Numbered from the stretch's first letter, positions 34,860 through 48,526 are shown. The stretch: 64,000 nt of DNA from Leptodontidium sp. MPI-SDFR-AT-0119 (GCA_020726505.1 JAHLEZ010000001.1:682001-746000); one strand, 5' to 3'. Translations and numbers: made by a program. The notes: generated from the letters alone by a model not told the origin.

Positions 34860-37800
34860 TAGTTACAATAATAAGAAAAGCAAGCTAATCGACACGGCCG
34901 TCTTACTTACTTTAACAATCGACCGCCGGCGAATTAACTTCCCCTTTCTAGTGACTGACCTAAGAAACGCCGACGTCTTAATTAGTCAGAAGTTCCTCGA
35001 GTATTACGACTTAAAGTAGTCGTACACTAAGAACTATAATTGACTAAAATAGCTATTAGATATATTAGTCTAGTCGTACTTTGACTAGCGAGTCTTCGTC
35101 GACATCAATTGTTCCGACAAGCCAATCGTCAAGTCTCACTAACTCGATATAGAACGAAGAGATGCCCTCCTAGACTTAGATAACTACCGCCGGAGATAAG
35201 TTAGGCTTGCGGCGCTCGACGGTTCCCTTAAGACAAAGGCCCCCGTCCGACTTACTACTAACGTCTCGCTAACTCGACCCTCGAGCTTTATTAGAGAAGT
35301 CAAAGAGCGCCTACGTATTATAGAAGAATAATTAAACCCTTTAATATCCCGTGATCCGGGATTACTACTTAAGGACAAAAGAGCCCGTAAAGTCTCCCCG
35401 GCGAATTACTAGTTAAAGGCGCTTACTATAGAGATTTTCCTTATATTGGCAGCAGCGATGTTTACGACGTACTTCCGACCTAAGAAATCTAAAAGGAGTA
35501 AGGTAAAAACCTTTGTGATATTAATATATAAGATCGACTAAGAGTTAACTCGTCGCCGGCGAGAGGCCTTAGACTAGTTAAGTGTCGAACTCGCATCAAT
35601 AAATAGAGACTTAACTCTAGAGGAAGCCTTAGAGGCTAAATACGCGTAAGATAACGAATTAGTAAGTAAGAAACTCCTTATAAAGTATTAAGAGTATACT
35701 CCTCTTTTTTCCCGGCGGGCCTCTAACGAGCTACTAGCGTATTACTAAGGCGTAAATTACTAAATCAAGCTTACTAAGGAGAACGACTTATCCTTTAAAC
35801 CTCTCTAGTGTATAACTAAAGAGTAATTATCGGAGACTAAGCGGTATATTATCGACAACTTATATAAAGGTTTTATTAAACCCTTTAGCGCACTATATAC
35901 GGCCCCTATTCTCTTCGCCAAGAAAGCCGATAGCAGTCTCTAGCTATACGTCGACTACTAGAAGCTGAATACCCTATTAAAGAAGGATCTGTACTATCCC
36001 TCTAATTAATAAAATAATAGCACGTATTTATAAGGCAAAGGTCTTTATAAAGCTTAATATTTAGTAAGCTTTCTACTATATTCGCATGTCCCCTGAGAGT
36101 GAGGACTATATGACTTTCTACACTTAGTATAACACGTATAAGTATAAGGTCCTTCCCTTTAGCCTTACAAATAGCCCGGCAACCTTCTAGTGATTTATTA
36201 ATAATATCTTTATAAAGTACCTCGACGACTTTTGCGCGGCTTATATAGACGATATCTTTATATATTCGTCTACTCTAAAGGAGTATAAGGTCTATGTCAA
36301 GAAAGTCATAATAATACTACAGGTACACGGACTTTAGGCCGACATTAAGAAGTCCGAGTTTAACGTGTAAAAGACAAGGTTTTTAGGATTTATTATTAAC
36401 GTCGATAGCGTAGAGGTAAACCTAAAGAAGATTAGTATAATTAAAGACTAATAGTACGTTAATAATATATAGGGTATATAAAGCTACCTTAGTTTCTGTA
36501 ACTTCTACCGCCGGTTTATTAAGGACTACAATCGTATTACACGACCCCTTACAATACTCACTAGAAAAGACGTTCCTTTCAAATTCGATAGCGCCTATAA
36601 AGACGCTTAAGAAACTCTCTAGGAAGCCCTCTAATCTGCGCCGGTTCTTTACTACTACGACCTTACTAAACAAACACGGCTAGAGACCGACTCTTTTAAC
36701 GGAGTCGTCACTAAGATTTTATTTTAACTTTAAGAGGACGGCACTTTTTACCCCATAAGATACTTCTTTAAGACTATAACGGACCTTAAGCTCAATTACT
36801 TAATCCACGACAAAGAGATACTAGCGATTTTCTAGTCATTTAAGTAATACCGCCTGGAGCTCTTAAGTACTTAGAGAAATGTTTTTATTTACACGGACTA
36901 CTAGGCCCTAAAGTACTTTATAACTACTAAGGACCTCACGGCTAGGCAGGCTCAATAGGCTAAGTTCTTTGCAAACTTTTACTTCACGATTATATATCGT
37001 ACTAAGACGACTAATACGTTAGCTAACACCTTATCTCAACAGGATTAAGACCTTATAGTTACAAAAGCACGCAAGCGGGCCATCCGCAGTTAATAACTAA
37101 TTCCTACTAACAAGATTAACTCGCGAGTCGCTAGCGACTTTCAGCTCTCCGCCGTCGATCTTATAGACGCCTATATCGAAGTCGTAGAGACGATACCCCT
37201 AGCACCTATAGACGCCACGACCCTAAGTCGCGATACTAAGACACGTGACGAGCTAAAGCCAGAGCTAGAGTCGAATACAGAAGTACTAATCGACCCGGAG
37301 ACGCCTACCGCGGAGGAGCTAGACCTTAACTCTATAATAGTATATAATATCGCAAAATACGACGTTATTGACTAAGTGCTCTTAGCTAATAAGACCTCGC
37401 CTTTATTAAAGCCTCTTTAACAAAAAGCTAAGGAGTAGTCGTTAAATTATGAGCTAGTAAGCGATTAGTTACTTTTCTAAGGCCGCCTAAAAGTGCCTTT
37501 AAAACTACTAGAGCTTCGTATAATACTTATTCACTATATATATTCCTAACCTTCGGTAGTATATACAGGGATCAGAAAGATAAAGGCATTACTAAGTCGC
37601 AAATATCACTAGAACGGCCTCTCTACGGACATAACTTAATACGTAATAAACTGTAATTACTCTCGACAAAAGGCCCGTAAGGATAAGACCCTTAGCTTCT
37701 TATACCCCCTACTAATCCCTGCTCGGCTGTATTAATACCTCACGATAGACTTTACGAAGTTACTACTAAACAAGCACGGCTATAACTTCGCTATAGTTAT

Positions 37801-38935
37801 TATTAACCGCTTGTCTAAGAAACTAGTCTTAATACCTTATAATAATACAATTACGGCTAAAGGTATAATTATTCTCTTCCTTGTCTATTAAACTCGACAC
37901 TTTAGTATACTAGACTCTATTATCTCAGACCGAAGACCTCAGTTCGTTTCCTCCTTTTAAAAAGAGTACTGTCGTATCCTCGAGACTAAAGTAAAACTAA
38001 CGACGGCGTATAACCTAAACGTCGACAGTTAAACAGAAGTGACGAACTAATATATTAAGTAGTAGCTCCGTCCTTTTTACTACTATTACTAAGACAATTA
38101 AAGCGACCTCTTATTAATTATAAACATCGCTTAATTAACGTTATTACACGAGTCCTTAGGCCGCTTGTCCCCTTTCTAGTTACTTAACGGCGTTAAACTA
38201 AGGACTTCTTAGGACCTAGTTAACTTAAAGCCGCCGGCTATAGTAATAAAAAAACTCAACCGCGAGGAAGCTCTATAAGTAGCCTTGCGAATAAAGGAGG
38301 TTATAGAAGTCGCCTAATTGTCCCTAAAAGACTAGTAAAAGAAAATAAAACGATTAGTGAACCGTGGGCGACGCGCCGTTAATTAGGACGTTAGTGACTT
38401 AGTACTAGTCGACACTTAGAACTAGAATGTCGACTAACCCTTAAGGAAGCTCTCTAATAAGTAGTACGGCCCGGTTAAAGTAATCGCTAAGGAAGGAGAG
38501 AGTTAAAGAGTTAAGTTACTAGAGGACTAGTTAATTCACCCTGTTTTCTACTCGCACTCGCTCCGTAAGTACGTCGACAACCCCTTGCCGGGACAAGCTA
38601 GAACTACGCCGGCACTTATTTAGCTACTGCCTAAGTAAAATAAGTGGGAAATTAAAGGCATCCTTGGCTCTAAGGTCATGCGGAATAAGTTATTCTATTG
38701 TATTAAGTGGCTAGGCGCCGACGAAGACTTAAAGTAATACCTATACTTAGACGTTATAATAGCTCCGCATATAATTAAGAGGTTCTATTTAAAGTATCCG
38801 AATACTAAAGGCCCGCCAAGAGCTCTCCTAAAGTAACTAGAGGCTTATAACGCTAGTATCGACGACTATAACGACCTCGAGGACGACACGGTTATAACTA
38901 TAACTACGCGAACGTAGTTTTTTCGGAGGGGGGGG
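34860..38935 (+). pseudogene. gypsy pol remnant: protease, RT, RNase H, integrase, chromodomain
   Basis: RT: YIIDNLYKGFIKPFSALYTA, PILFAKKADSSL then LYVDY and KLN; MSPESEDYMTFYT; AAYIDDIFIYS (the YIDDI catalytic motif); [31 protein letters not shown]. RNase H: LETDSFNGVV and LIHDKEILAI. Integrase: ARLYxYLTIDF, FAIVIINRLSKKLVLIP, ISDRRPQFVSSF and TTAYNLNVDS. A chromodomain-like block (about 38650-38800) reads KWEIKGILGSKV, KLFYCIKWLGADEDLK, ending IIKRFYLKYP. Roughly every tenth to twentieth codon is a stop, mostly at expected Trp or Gln. Chromodomains of this class are known to direct insertion to H3K9-methylated chromatin. Confidence 0.88.
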
Positions 38936-38939
38936 GTAA

Positions 38940-39241
38940 TATTACGACTTACGATACGCCTCGTATTCTAACCGACACTAGCTCGTAGCATCGCTAGCTA
39001 TACGACGGCGCTAAGCCCGATAGGGAAGACTAAGTGGCGAGCCTGCGACATATTAACGTGAATGGCACTCGACTACGCTAGGCCCTATTAGGAGGGTCCT
39101 TCATGTATATATACTCGAGCCCTCCCTTACGGGGAGCTCTCTTTTTCTCCTTGTCTTTTCTTCTTGATTCTGAGCGTAGCCTTAGGTCCAAATACAAAGC
39201 TTGAGTCCACTCGCAGTAACAACCTTTGGCCAGCCGTAACA
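38940..39241 (+). repeat. 3' LTR of the gypsy element
   Basis: 302 bp, TATTACGACTTACGATACGC..GCCGTAACA. Its 5' part is more RIP-mutated than that of the 5' LTR. Confidence 0.9.
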
Positions 39242-39246
39242 ACGAC

Positions 39247-42200
39247 TTTAAAGTCATAGCTTTCCTTAGTACTAATTAATAAGCATAAATTATACGTTAA
39301 TATCTCTATTTATAAGTTCTTCACATAATATTTGTAGTATATATTAAACTAATAGTTTCTGAACTTAAGTATATCGTATAATAATAATACTACTATAAAT
39401 ATTATACTAAGAGGAAAATCTCTTACGATCTCTTCCAATAGCTATATAAAAATGTCCCAGAGAAGCCTTGTCTCTACTTAGACGTAAGCTTAAGTAATGT
39501 CCCTAATAGATAAATAAGATTCGGACTAGTTTCGGAGGCGATTTAAGTACTTAATAGTAGCGGCTAAAAATATAAGTAACCGTTAATTAAATCGTTAAAT
39601 TATCGGAGACTAAGTTAAAATCTCTCTTTTCCCTTTGTCATTAAAGTATTAAATTACTAGCCTTAACTTCTTATATGAAGCTAACATCTCCTTACCTTTA
39701 ACCTCGTTTATTATTCTTAACTTAAAAATGCGGTGGCCTCTTACTTTAGGGTCGTCCTTATAAATAAGCACAAAAACACCTCTTTTAATAAGTGCTTCGT
39801 ATTCCGTCCTTCGGGATTACTAAAATAGTAATCTAAGCACTATAATCTTCCCTTTAGCGCGAAGTCTAATAAATAGCTCCCAGTCCCTCGTCTCTTTCTT
39901 AGTTAAAAATACTTTAGTATCGTAATCGTCATCGATAATTAGCAAATCTAGTAGGTATTTCGTAAATAAAATTTAAACAGTGATTCGGGGTAAATTCGGT
40001 ACTATTTTAGTAGTGTTTTTAATTAGGGATCCTAGATATTACTTATAAATATCCTCTAGTAAGTTTTCTTTTTATCGTTTAATACTAAAGGTGTCTATCT
40101 TAAAGAAACGAATTATAATCGATTAGAACGTATATATTCTCTTATTTCTTATATTAATCCTATATAATTCTCCCTTTATACCTAAGAAATCGTAAGATCC
40201 TATTTATCTTTTACCCTCCCGATATACTAAAACTTAATTATTAAGGTAAAGATCGTAAATATAAGTGATTCTAGGGCCGTTTTATATAACTAACGTATTA
40301 TTAACTTTGCGCGTAATATAGATTTTCTATACCTCTTTTATAGCTTTCTTAATCGTAGCCGCACGTTTCTCGACTAACGGATTTAGGGGGTTTAACTCCG
40401 TCATTTTAAGGTATGCGCCAAAAACAAGTAGTATAAGAATAAGCCTATTAAGTCCAGCTATATTATTTACTACTTTTATTACCATTTATAATCAGTCTTC
40501 GTCGCTTAACTTAAGGTGCTCTTCTATAACGATTTCATAAGCACGACATAGTAAGCGATAGTATCGCTTAACTTTACTAATTAAATAATGTGCCTTCACA
40601 AGTACTAGCTTAAAAGTACTACTTACGGACCTAAGTATACTCCTAAACTCCTCAAAGTTGAAATTAGTGCCGTAATTGTATACCACGAAATCCGAGGGTC
40701 TAAGGTAAGTATTAATCTATACTAACTTAAATGCGTTAAAGGTAACCCGAGCCGTAGCGGAACTAAGGGCCTTTCGGAGTAGTTTCGCCGCACTAAAACC
40801 CGTTGCCTTATCTATTATATAGAGGGCATATCGTTCTTTAAACATTACGATATTAATATAAACTATATAATTAAAGTCGACGTCGTCTTATAACTTAAAA
40901 TAGAACCTATGTAAAGTATTTACGTGTTTCTAGTAATACTTATATATCTCTTTAACCCTCAATATAACTTCTGAGTCATGCTCATGGCCAGCTTAATCTA
41001 GCAAGTGTTATAGACGTCTTACTAAAGAGTATCCGAAACGCCTATGAAGCCGACGTATTTCTGGTTCGGTCAGGTGGCATGTATTTATTATTCCGATAAA
41101 AGTGTCCAGCAATTAACGATATTAATCTAAAAGTAACTATAAATGCCTATACTTCTATATAATTAAGTACTTCTTATCGCCCTAAATCAAGACGTTACAC
41201 AAGTTATTATATTACGCATTTAGCGCATCTAACTATTATAAACAAACCAGAAATAAGATATTTACGTCCACGATTTAAAAGTCTATTTCTCTAGCCGAAG
41301 TATTAATTATAGTAACCCCCAGAAACAGTCGCGAACCGGCACCGAATGTAATCTGGCTCTAGCCCGCCTAGCTAGTGTCAAACTTAACATCTTGAATTCG
41401 CTATAATACCCGTAGTTAGTTAATCCCTCCCGTGTTTTTATTAAATACCCTTATATTAATTAATAAACCTTAAAAGAATTTGTCTATTTATTACGTTATA
41501 TAAGCCTCGCTTAAAGTAGGTCTCTTGATTTTGCTTTCTAAGATGTAAGTAGCCTTCCTCTCCTTAAGTTAGCCTATAACTTCTCGTGCGTCATATTATA
41601 CCTCACTTACTATAAATATAATCGTAAAGTTTGCGGTGTTATTACTATTATCGTCGTTAGAACTCTTTAAAGAATCGTTAATATCTATTAAAGTATCTAA
41701 ATCCGCATCTTAGTAACTGCCTAAATAGTGTCCGAATGTAGTCCAGTTCTAGTTCAAATTAGGGTCGATCCCCTTAATATAAGCTAAGTAGTTCCTAAAG
41801 GTCTTGTCTATAGCCTTTACTCCTTCGGCCTTGCGCGCCACAAAGTATTATACCCTTAACGCTACCTACTCTTCGTTAGAGTAGCGACTACTATAATAAT
41901 CTATCTTCTTATAAATAATATAACCTATATAACTTAACATAAGCTAAAACTTGTCTCCGCGTTTATTTCTACTTGAAAATTTCATCCTACAATTAAAGTA
42001 ATAAGCCGTCTTATCTACGACATAAGATCAGTAGCGATTCGTATATAATCTATAGTACTTACCTACCCTCGATCCCGAGTTATAAGTCACCTCAACGCCG
42101 ACGGCGGAGCGAAGACTATTTATTAATATAAAGAAGGTAAAAGGTGCCTAAAATAAGGCTATCTTAAAGAGGGGGTTCCCTAATACTCCTTACATAAGCT

Positions 42201-42257
42201 TATTGCGGAGTGTCTTATTATTCCGCATATTATTGTCTTTTAGGCCAAGTTAAATAC
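39247..42257 (-). pseudogene. Copia protease/integrase remnant of the old element
   Basis: The minus strand gives MVYNYGTNFNFEEFRSILRS, LVLVKAHYLISKVKRYYRLL and CRAYEIVIEEHLKLSDED, followed by NNIAGLNRLILILLVFGAYL, MTELNPLNPLVEKRAATIKK and AIKEV, then LVYREGK. This is the integrase catalytic core of fungal copia elements (D..GTNF, S-x-G-x-x-E-like KVxRY). Stops are frequent. The frame continues into the gag-side sequence at 49815 once the young copia element is removed. Confidence 0.72.
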
Positions 42258-42455
42258 TGTCGTGCAGGTTATGGTAGGCCGGCTAAGCGAGCCCAATCAA
42301 AGGCACCATGGCCAAAGCGCCCGCGACCTCCATATTCAGGGAGCTCGAATAGACTATACGTAGACTAATACAACGATCAATTACAGTACTGCGCATACCT
42401 CAATAATACGTTAAATACGCCTCTGTGGAGCCTCTAGGCGTGCTCTTGCACGACA
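42258..42455 (+). repeat. 5' LTR of the young copia element
   Basis: 198 bp, TG..CA ends, identical to the 3' LTR at all but one position. Confidence 0.93.
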
Positions 42456-42467
42456 GTTATGAGCCCC
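42456..42467 (+). promoter_or_regulatory. Primer-binding site, half-tRNA (initiator Met) type
   Basis: GTTATGAGCCC directly after the LTR is the exact complement of GGGCTCATAAC, the anticodon arm of eukaryotic initiator tRNA-Met. This matches the known copia use of a 5' half-tRNA primer rather than the tRNA 3' end. Confidence 0.7.
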
Positions 42468-42507
42468 GTAAGCTATCAAAGCTTCCCAGTCGCATGCACG
42501 CGCCGAC

Positions 42508-44090
42508 GTGGCTCCACAGAGGCATGTAAAGGCTTTCTCACCGCTGCCTCTCACACGTACTAGTAGTATTCAAAAGCCCGTCAACAACCCTCAAACCACC
42601 AAAACCTCTTCGAAATCATCATTTGTATACCCAAAACCGACAATGTTACTTCCAAAGTTACCTGCGGACTGTAATTTGAAGGCGCGGAAGGATTGGGCGA
42701 CATGGCACTTGCGCTTGACATTCCATGCTGGCTTTATAGGTGCACCAAATATAGTAGACCCCAGCGCTCCTGCGACAGGCCATATCCTAAACCACTGACC
42801 TAAGGCTCCAACGCTTGAAAGCACTACGCAAGAGGTTGCAAAGACTCAGTTGAGCTAGTATTACGCTAATGTTACAGCTTAGAAAGCAGCAAACCCACAA
42901 CCGTCTTCAACGCCTGAGTCGTCCGACAACGCGTGGGCTACACCTACCCCAGCCATATCGACAGATGCCCCAATGGGAGGGACAAGTCCAGAAGAAGCTG
43001 GTCCACCTCCATACCCGACGATTGCAGAGGTGCAGCAGATCTACGCAGCACAAGCCAGGGAGTACCAGTACACGCTTGCTGAATAGACGAGCCAAAACAA
43101 CAAGTATATGGCTCTATATAACTGGCTCTCTGAAACGGTGGACGATTCGCTTTTGGACTCTGCGATTAGGGAACTGGCCGGCAAGAGCGACCTGAGCTTA
43201 CAAACGTTGGTTAGTACACTTTAGCGCGACATAGTACCATCAGAATCGTCGGTCCTTACAACGGTGGTCACGGAATACGACAAAGTTTTGAAGGAGGCAC
43301 ATGAGGGAAAAGTCAACGTCAACTAGTGGATGAAGGACTTCTTGAAGGCTTACAGGAATGCTAAAGCGTACGACATACCTGAAGTCAAGGGTACTGTGGC
43401 TCTAAAGAAGTGGTTACGTGCTATGGGAGCTTACATGTACCCTGATTGGGCAAATCCTATCCTCAGCACAGTTATACGCGACGACCAACTTGGAAAAGAG
43501 CATGGTTTTACTCTTGACGACTACATTTAGGTGCTCCCTGGCATAGACCAAGAGCACACCATGTTCAGGAAGCCCAGGCGTCAAGGAGGGGGTGGTGGTC
43601 AATACTCAACCCTTAGAGGAATGGACGATGGTGCGTCGGGCGCAAGCTCCAGCAGATCTCGCTCTCGCGGCCAAGGTAACTTATGCCCATGCGGCATGAA
43701 CAGCAAGCACTTCTTTGAGCCGCTCAAGTGCTGGAGACTACGTTATGTAATTGATGGAACGACCACCGAAGGCATGAAGCATGTGCCAAACGCTGACGAG
43801 GTAACTACAACCCGCAAGAAGTTAGAGACTGTAGACTTCAGGGAGCTCAAGGCCGCTATAGCCAAAGAAGGTTGGAAGTACGTTGCAATAGCCAAAATTA
43901 CTGGAGCCAACAGCACCAGCACCTCTAAACCTACCACTAACGCCAAAACAGCCGATGCCACTGCACTTGCAGGAAACAAAGACAAAGGCAAAGCTACGTG
44001 GGAAGGGACAGGGAGCATTAACGCAGCTATACTTGACCCAAACCTTCTTGACGACATAATCTAGGACGACACTCTTAACGCTGGCATCTA
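42508..44090 (+). pseudogene. copia gag region of the young element
   Basis: One frame is readable with occasional stops (mostly TAG). It includes KDWATWHLRLTFHAGFIGAP near the start, then PTPAISTDAPMGGTSP, WLSETVDDSLLDSAIRELAG, KSDLSLQTLV and KKWLRAMGAYMYPDWANPIL. A region with Arg/Gly (RRQGGGGGQYS) and a cysteine pair (CPCGMNSKHFF..CW) follows near 43690 and may act as the nucleic-acid-binding knuckle. Stops sit where Gln or Trp is expected. Confidence 0.75.
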
Positions 44091-47000
44091 CAGTACCATG
44101 GAGTTCCAACGCCACCCTCTGTCAGACAGCACTCTAGTTGACAACTGCGGCGCAACTCACTTAGTCAACAGCATTAATAAACTAGTCCCCGGCAGCTTCA
44201 AACGCACCACAGGAGAATCAGTTGACGCGGGCACCTCAAACTTACTAATCATTGGGAGAGGTACACGCATCTTTGAAAACGCTATGCATGGACCTGCCGG
44301 ACCGTACACTAGGGACCTGACGCTGTCTAATGTGGCTATTATAGAGGGGTTTAATGTTAACATTATCTCAGAGAGCCTCCTCGCACAGTCGGGGGTGTGG
44401 TATAATGGTGCTGACACGTCTTTGCGCGTAGGTAATGTTGAAGAGAGCCATGTAGTGAGAAACCTACAACGCAGGTGGAACCTTATAGTATTTGAATACA
44501 AGCCAGTTAACAACTGCTCGCGCTCTCCACAACTGCGTGCATTTATGAAGACTCGTAGATCTCCTGCTGTAATGATGTACCCGACAATCAGTAGACGACT
44601 GTACCCTCTCAAAAAGTATACCTTTCAATCATCTTGCCGGTTCTTACGACCCCGGAGCGACACAGTACAGATGTGGCACTTACGGGCTAGTCACCTCGGC
44701 AAAATGGCCCTGGAAGCTCTTGTGAAGCATGCCCGCAATGTCCAAATCGATGGAATCACTGGCATACAATGCGAAAGCTGTGCTGCGACACACTCAAATC
44801 AACGACCATCGCGCAGAGAGTCAGACAACAAGTCCCCGAGACCTTTCTTCAGAGTCGCATGGGACCTGTTTGACTACCCTGTAGGCTACAATGGCACATG
44901 CTGGCTATTGTTGATTAAGGACGAATACAGTGGAAAGCTTTTCGCATTCACACTCACGAGCAAAGCCAACGAGTCAATTATGGGAGTGCTTGAAGCATTT
45001 GAGGCATGGACTAGACGCCAATACGGTCTGGCCATATGCAAAGTCAGGTCCGACAACGACACGTCTGTAATTAACACAAGATACTGGACCCAGTACGACT
45101 AATGGGCGTTAGACAATGGCATCGACCTAGAGCCTACTCCTGTCTACACGCATGAGCCAAATGGAGGCGCAGAAAGAGCTAGTGGGGAGCTAATTGCTAA
45201 GGCCTTGAAAATGATGACAGGCGCCAATCTACCATCCAAGCTGTGGCCGGAGGCTGTTTTGACAGCTGCACACCTTTACAATATGTTGCCACTGGCCAGG
45301 AGAGCCATGCGATCGCCAAACGAAGTGCTAGAGGCATGGTTCAGGCAGTATTTTCGGTGGTACGATCCACACATGGTGAAGAGGTTGTTAGTCGATTTGA
45401 GACCTAACTGGAGTAACATTTTTGCGTATGGCGCCAAAGCCTACGCGATAATCAAAGACCGACAAGCTCTCCGTGACAAGAGAGGCTTTAAGGTCAACCC
45501 AAGGGGGCACGTCGGTTACCTGGTTGGCTACTGTGCAACCAACATATACAGGATCTGGATACCCCTGCTGAAGCGTGTAATACGTACCCGAAACGTTGTT
45601 TTTAATGAGGCACAGTTCTACAGCAAGCAAGCAGTGGTCGGCCAACCACTGCCGATACTCAAACAGGTCGTTGATATGCTTGCGGAGCCTGAGGCCGCTT
45701 GGGACGCCGAGTTAGCCATCGAACACGTAGGGGACGAGCATACGGAGGCGAAAAACAGTGCTAAATTGGACAAGCTACTGTCTGACCCAATAGAAGTCGA
45801 CGAAGTTTCTACGGAGGTAGTCCTGCACGCAACTACTGAGGCGGGACTGCCTGTTCTACGAGAGCACTAGAATGAGATGGTACCGTTAGATTCACGAATT
45901 GACACGTCGGAGGACGACATGGAGCTTGACGAGGACGACACAGCAATTCTGGCAACAACAAAAAGCCTAAGCACACTAAGACAGACTCGAAGCCAGACAT
46001 AACGAAACGAACATATCGAGCCTGGGAGGAGTGCCCCAAGTGCGAAACTACCACGCCAGATTGAGGGTGCGCGCAAATCAATACCTTAAGTTGTAATTTG
46101 GAGTGGAGCACGAGACAGCCAGAGTCAACTACTGCGCCAAACTGAAGCAACCAGTGCAGGCCCAGGAAGTGCACTGCAGCACGAAAACACCTCGTCCGAG
46201 GAGGATTACGACGACGAGCCAGAGGGAGAACAACAACTACTCCTAGAAAACACACCGTTAGAGACAATAACACAACCCCTGTTGAAAGAAACCATGTCTC
46301 AAGAGACCTTAGACGAAGTGTTACAGGCACCTAACCAAAGTCAACTGCACCTTGTCACTCGAGCTCAGCGGAGAAGGCGAGCTAGAGAGACAATACAGTT
46401 GAATAGACGGTCAAAGATTAGGCCGGGAGTATACTCCTTCACGACAAGGGAGCTCCTAAGCGCCGAGTCCATGGACCAAAAAGACAAGAACTATACGCAA
46501 ATCGCATCCTTTACCACGACGTTCTGGAATGAAGACGTGACGCGACAAGATGGTAAAGACCATAGAACTGTGTATGCTGTCTTTGTAGCTGTAGTCAGTG
46601 GCGAAACGATCAGAGCACAGGAAACTGCAAGCTCTGAAACAACACAACTACATTAGGCAAAGCTTCCGACAGCACTAAAGTACTGGCAGAACCTAGACTA
46701 GTACTCGTGGGGAGAACGCTTCCGAGAGGACGCACGCAAGGAGATAGAGAACCTCTAGGCTAGGAAATGCTGGCATATCGTGCCTAGGGCAGACGCTAAA
46801 ACGACGCCTATACCACTGAAATGGGTGTTTACCTATAAAGTTAACTCAGTTGGACAGCTTGTACGCACCAAATCGCGTATCGTTGCTAGGGGTGACCTGC
46901 AGGAGGATGCCACTATATTCTCCACGTACGCCTCCACACTAGCGGCGAGGTCTTTTCGTGTTGCGATGGCCCTGGCAGCCTAATTTGACCTGGAAGTTAA

Positions 47001-48250
47001 GCAGTACGACGTCGTGAACGCTTTTGTTAATGCAGAACGAGACGAACGAAGTGCACCCGTCTACTGTTACCTTCCTGACGGTTTTAAGTAGCCCGGCATA
47101 GTTGTAGAGATCGACAGAGCCCTGTATGGCCTACGCGACTCCCCAGCCCTATGGTATGGCGACTTCTCAGCTACACTCAAAAGCCTCGGCCTAGAGCCAC
47201 TTGCAGAAGAGCCCTGCATATTTACAAACAACAAGCGCACAGTGTTTGTGGCCTTCTACGTGGACGACATATAAGTGCTGTACCACAAGTTAAACCTCGC
47301 TGTAGCGGCCAAAATCACCGATGGCCTTAATAAAGCTTACGAGCTGACTGTAATGGGTGACGTGGAGTGGTTTTTAGGGGTGCGAATTGTACGGGACAGA
47401 CATGCGAAAACAGTCACGTTAGTCCACGACACGTATATAGAGAAGGTGGCCCGGAAATTCAGCTTAGTAGATGGCAACTGCCCGAGCACCCCTCTACCGT
47501 ACTACGACCTAGTCAAAAACACCGGCAAAGCGACGAAGGCACAAATCAAGGAGTACTAAGAAAAGGTCGGATCCGTCCTGTACACGGCTGTCATGATCAG
47601 ACCGGACGTAGCTTTTGCAGCTTCACAGCTGTCGCAATTTTTGACGAACCCAAGCCAGAAGCACCTACAGGCTGTCGATTGGACGATACGTTACCTGTTT
47701 GGTACACGCTTCTTAGGGATCGTTTACAGCTGTCAACAGCGCGAAACGCAGCTTGTAATAGCGTCTAATGCCTCTTTCGCAGATAATTTGGAAACTAGGC
47801 GTTCTTCACAAGGGCTCATCATTCTTTTGTTCGGGGGGTGCTATACTGTGGAAAGCATCTAGGCAGGACACAGTCACCACCTCGACTACAGAAGCCGAGC
47901 TCTTGGGGGTAGAGCGAACTGCAAAGGAGGTTATGGCACTATAGAGGCTCTTTAGAGAAATGCACCTTAATGTGGGGTGCCCCTGGAACATCTTCTGTGA
48001 CAACTAATAGACGATTAGGCTCATAGTTGGAGAGAACCAGCGTATATCGACTAAGCTTAGGCACGTTGATATTCAGAATATGTGGCTACGCCAGGAGCAC
48101 TAAAAGGGCAGTTTTGAGGTTATATACTTGCCCACAAGTGAGATGTACGCTGATGGCCTCACTAAAAACCTCCCACGCTAGAAGTTTGAGACCTTCTTAG
48201 CACTACTTAACCTACAAGATGCTAGGGCGTCGGTAGAAGAGCTCAATTAA
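44091..48250 (+). pseudogene. copia pol region: protease, integrase, RT, RNase H (young element)
   Basis: Protease: STLVDNCGATHLVNS (D-x-C-G-A-T-H in place of DSGA). Integrase: LRASHLGKMALEALVKHA, CESCAATHSN (zinc HHCC part), WDLFDYPVGYNG and EPNGGAERASGELIA (catalytic E); then GHVGYLVGYCATNIYRIWIP, typical of copia. RT: PLKWVFTYKVNSVGQLVRTK, SRIVARGDLQED, DVVNAFVNAERDE, ALYGLRDSPALWY and VAFYVDDI (catalytic YVDD). RNase H: TVTTSTTEAELLGVERTAKE and LPTSEMYADGLTK. About twenty stops interrupt it, mostly TAG, and a one-base shift occurs in a G run near 47830, so this copy cannot make an intact Pol. Confidence 0.88.
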
Positions 48251-48526
48251 AGCTTGCACTTTACTGCAAAACACACTCTTTTGTTTTCCTTTGTAATTTT
48301 CAAGGTGGCACAGTCACTTCAAGCATAATCTTTTCAAGATGTCAGGGGCAGGAATTCTATTCCGGCCGAAGCCACAATCAAACTAACCTAAACTAAACCA
48401 AATAGACCCGAACCACAACCAGACCAACGCAAAAACAAGTACATGAGGGCCCGTTCCCAAGCTGCTTATAAGGTCGCAAACCATACTCTGAAGGGCCACG
48501 TTCCCAAGCCGCTATCAAGTCGCGAA

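Larger units (their letters stand above)
32647..39241 (+). mobile_element. Ty3/gypsy chromovirus-type LTR retrotransposon, heavily RIP-mutated
   Basis: 6,595 bp with 302-bp LTRs at 32647-32948 and 38940-39241, flanked by ACGAC (32642-32646 and 39242-39246). A purine run (GGAGGGGGGGG) lies just before the 3' LTR as polypurine tract. Order of domains is gag, protease, RT, RNase H, integrase, chromodomain, as in Ty3/gypsy chromoviruses. Nearly all Trp and many Gln codons have become TAG/TAA, and CpA/TpG are scarce. It is the same LTR family as the split solo LTR outside the copia element, so this family inserted at least twice here. Confidence 0.92.

Noticed and set aside
29718..39241. A single gypsy element spanning the first LTR copy to the last
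   Set aside because: The first LTR has its own TSD (AAAGT) and continues at 51658, while the inner pair has a separate TSD (ACGAC). They are two insertions.
42508..48250. Reassignment of TAG as a sense codon in copia pol
   Set aside because: All host genes in the window use TAG as stop (for example the NLR and receptor genes). The stops fit CpA to TpA mutation at Gln and Trp codons instead.
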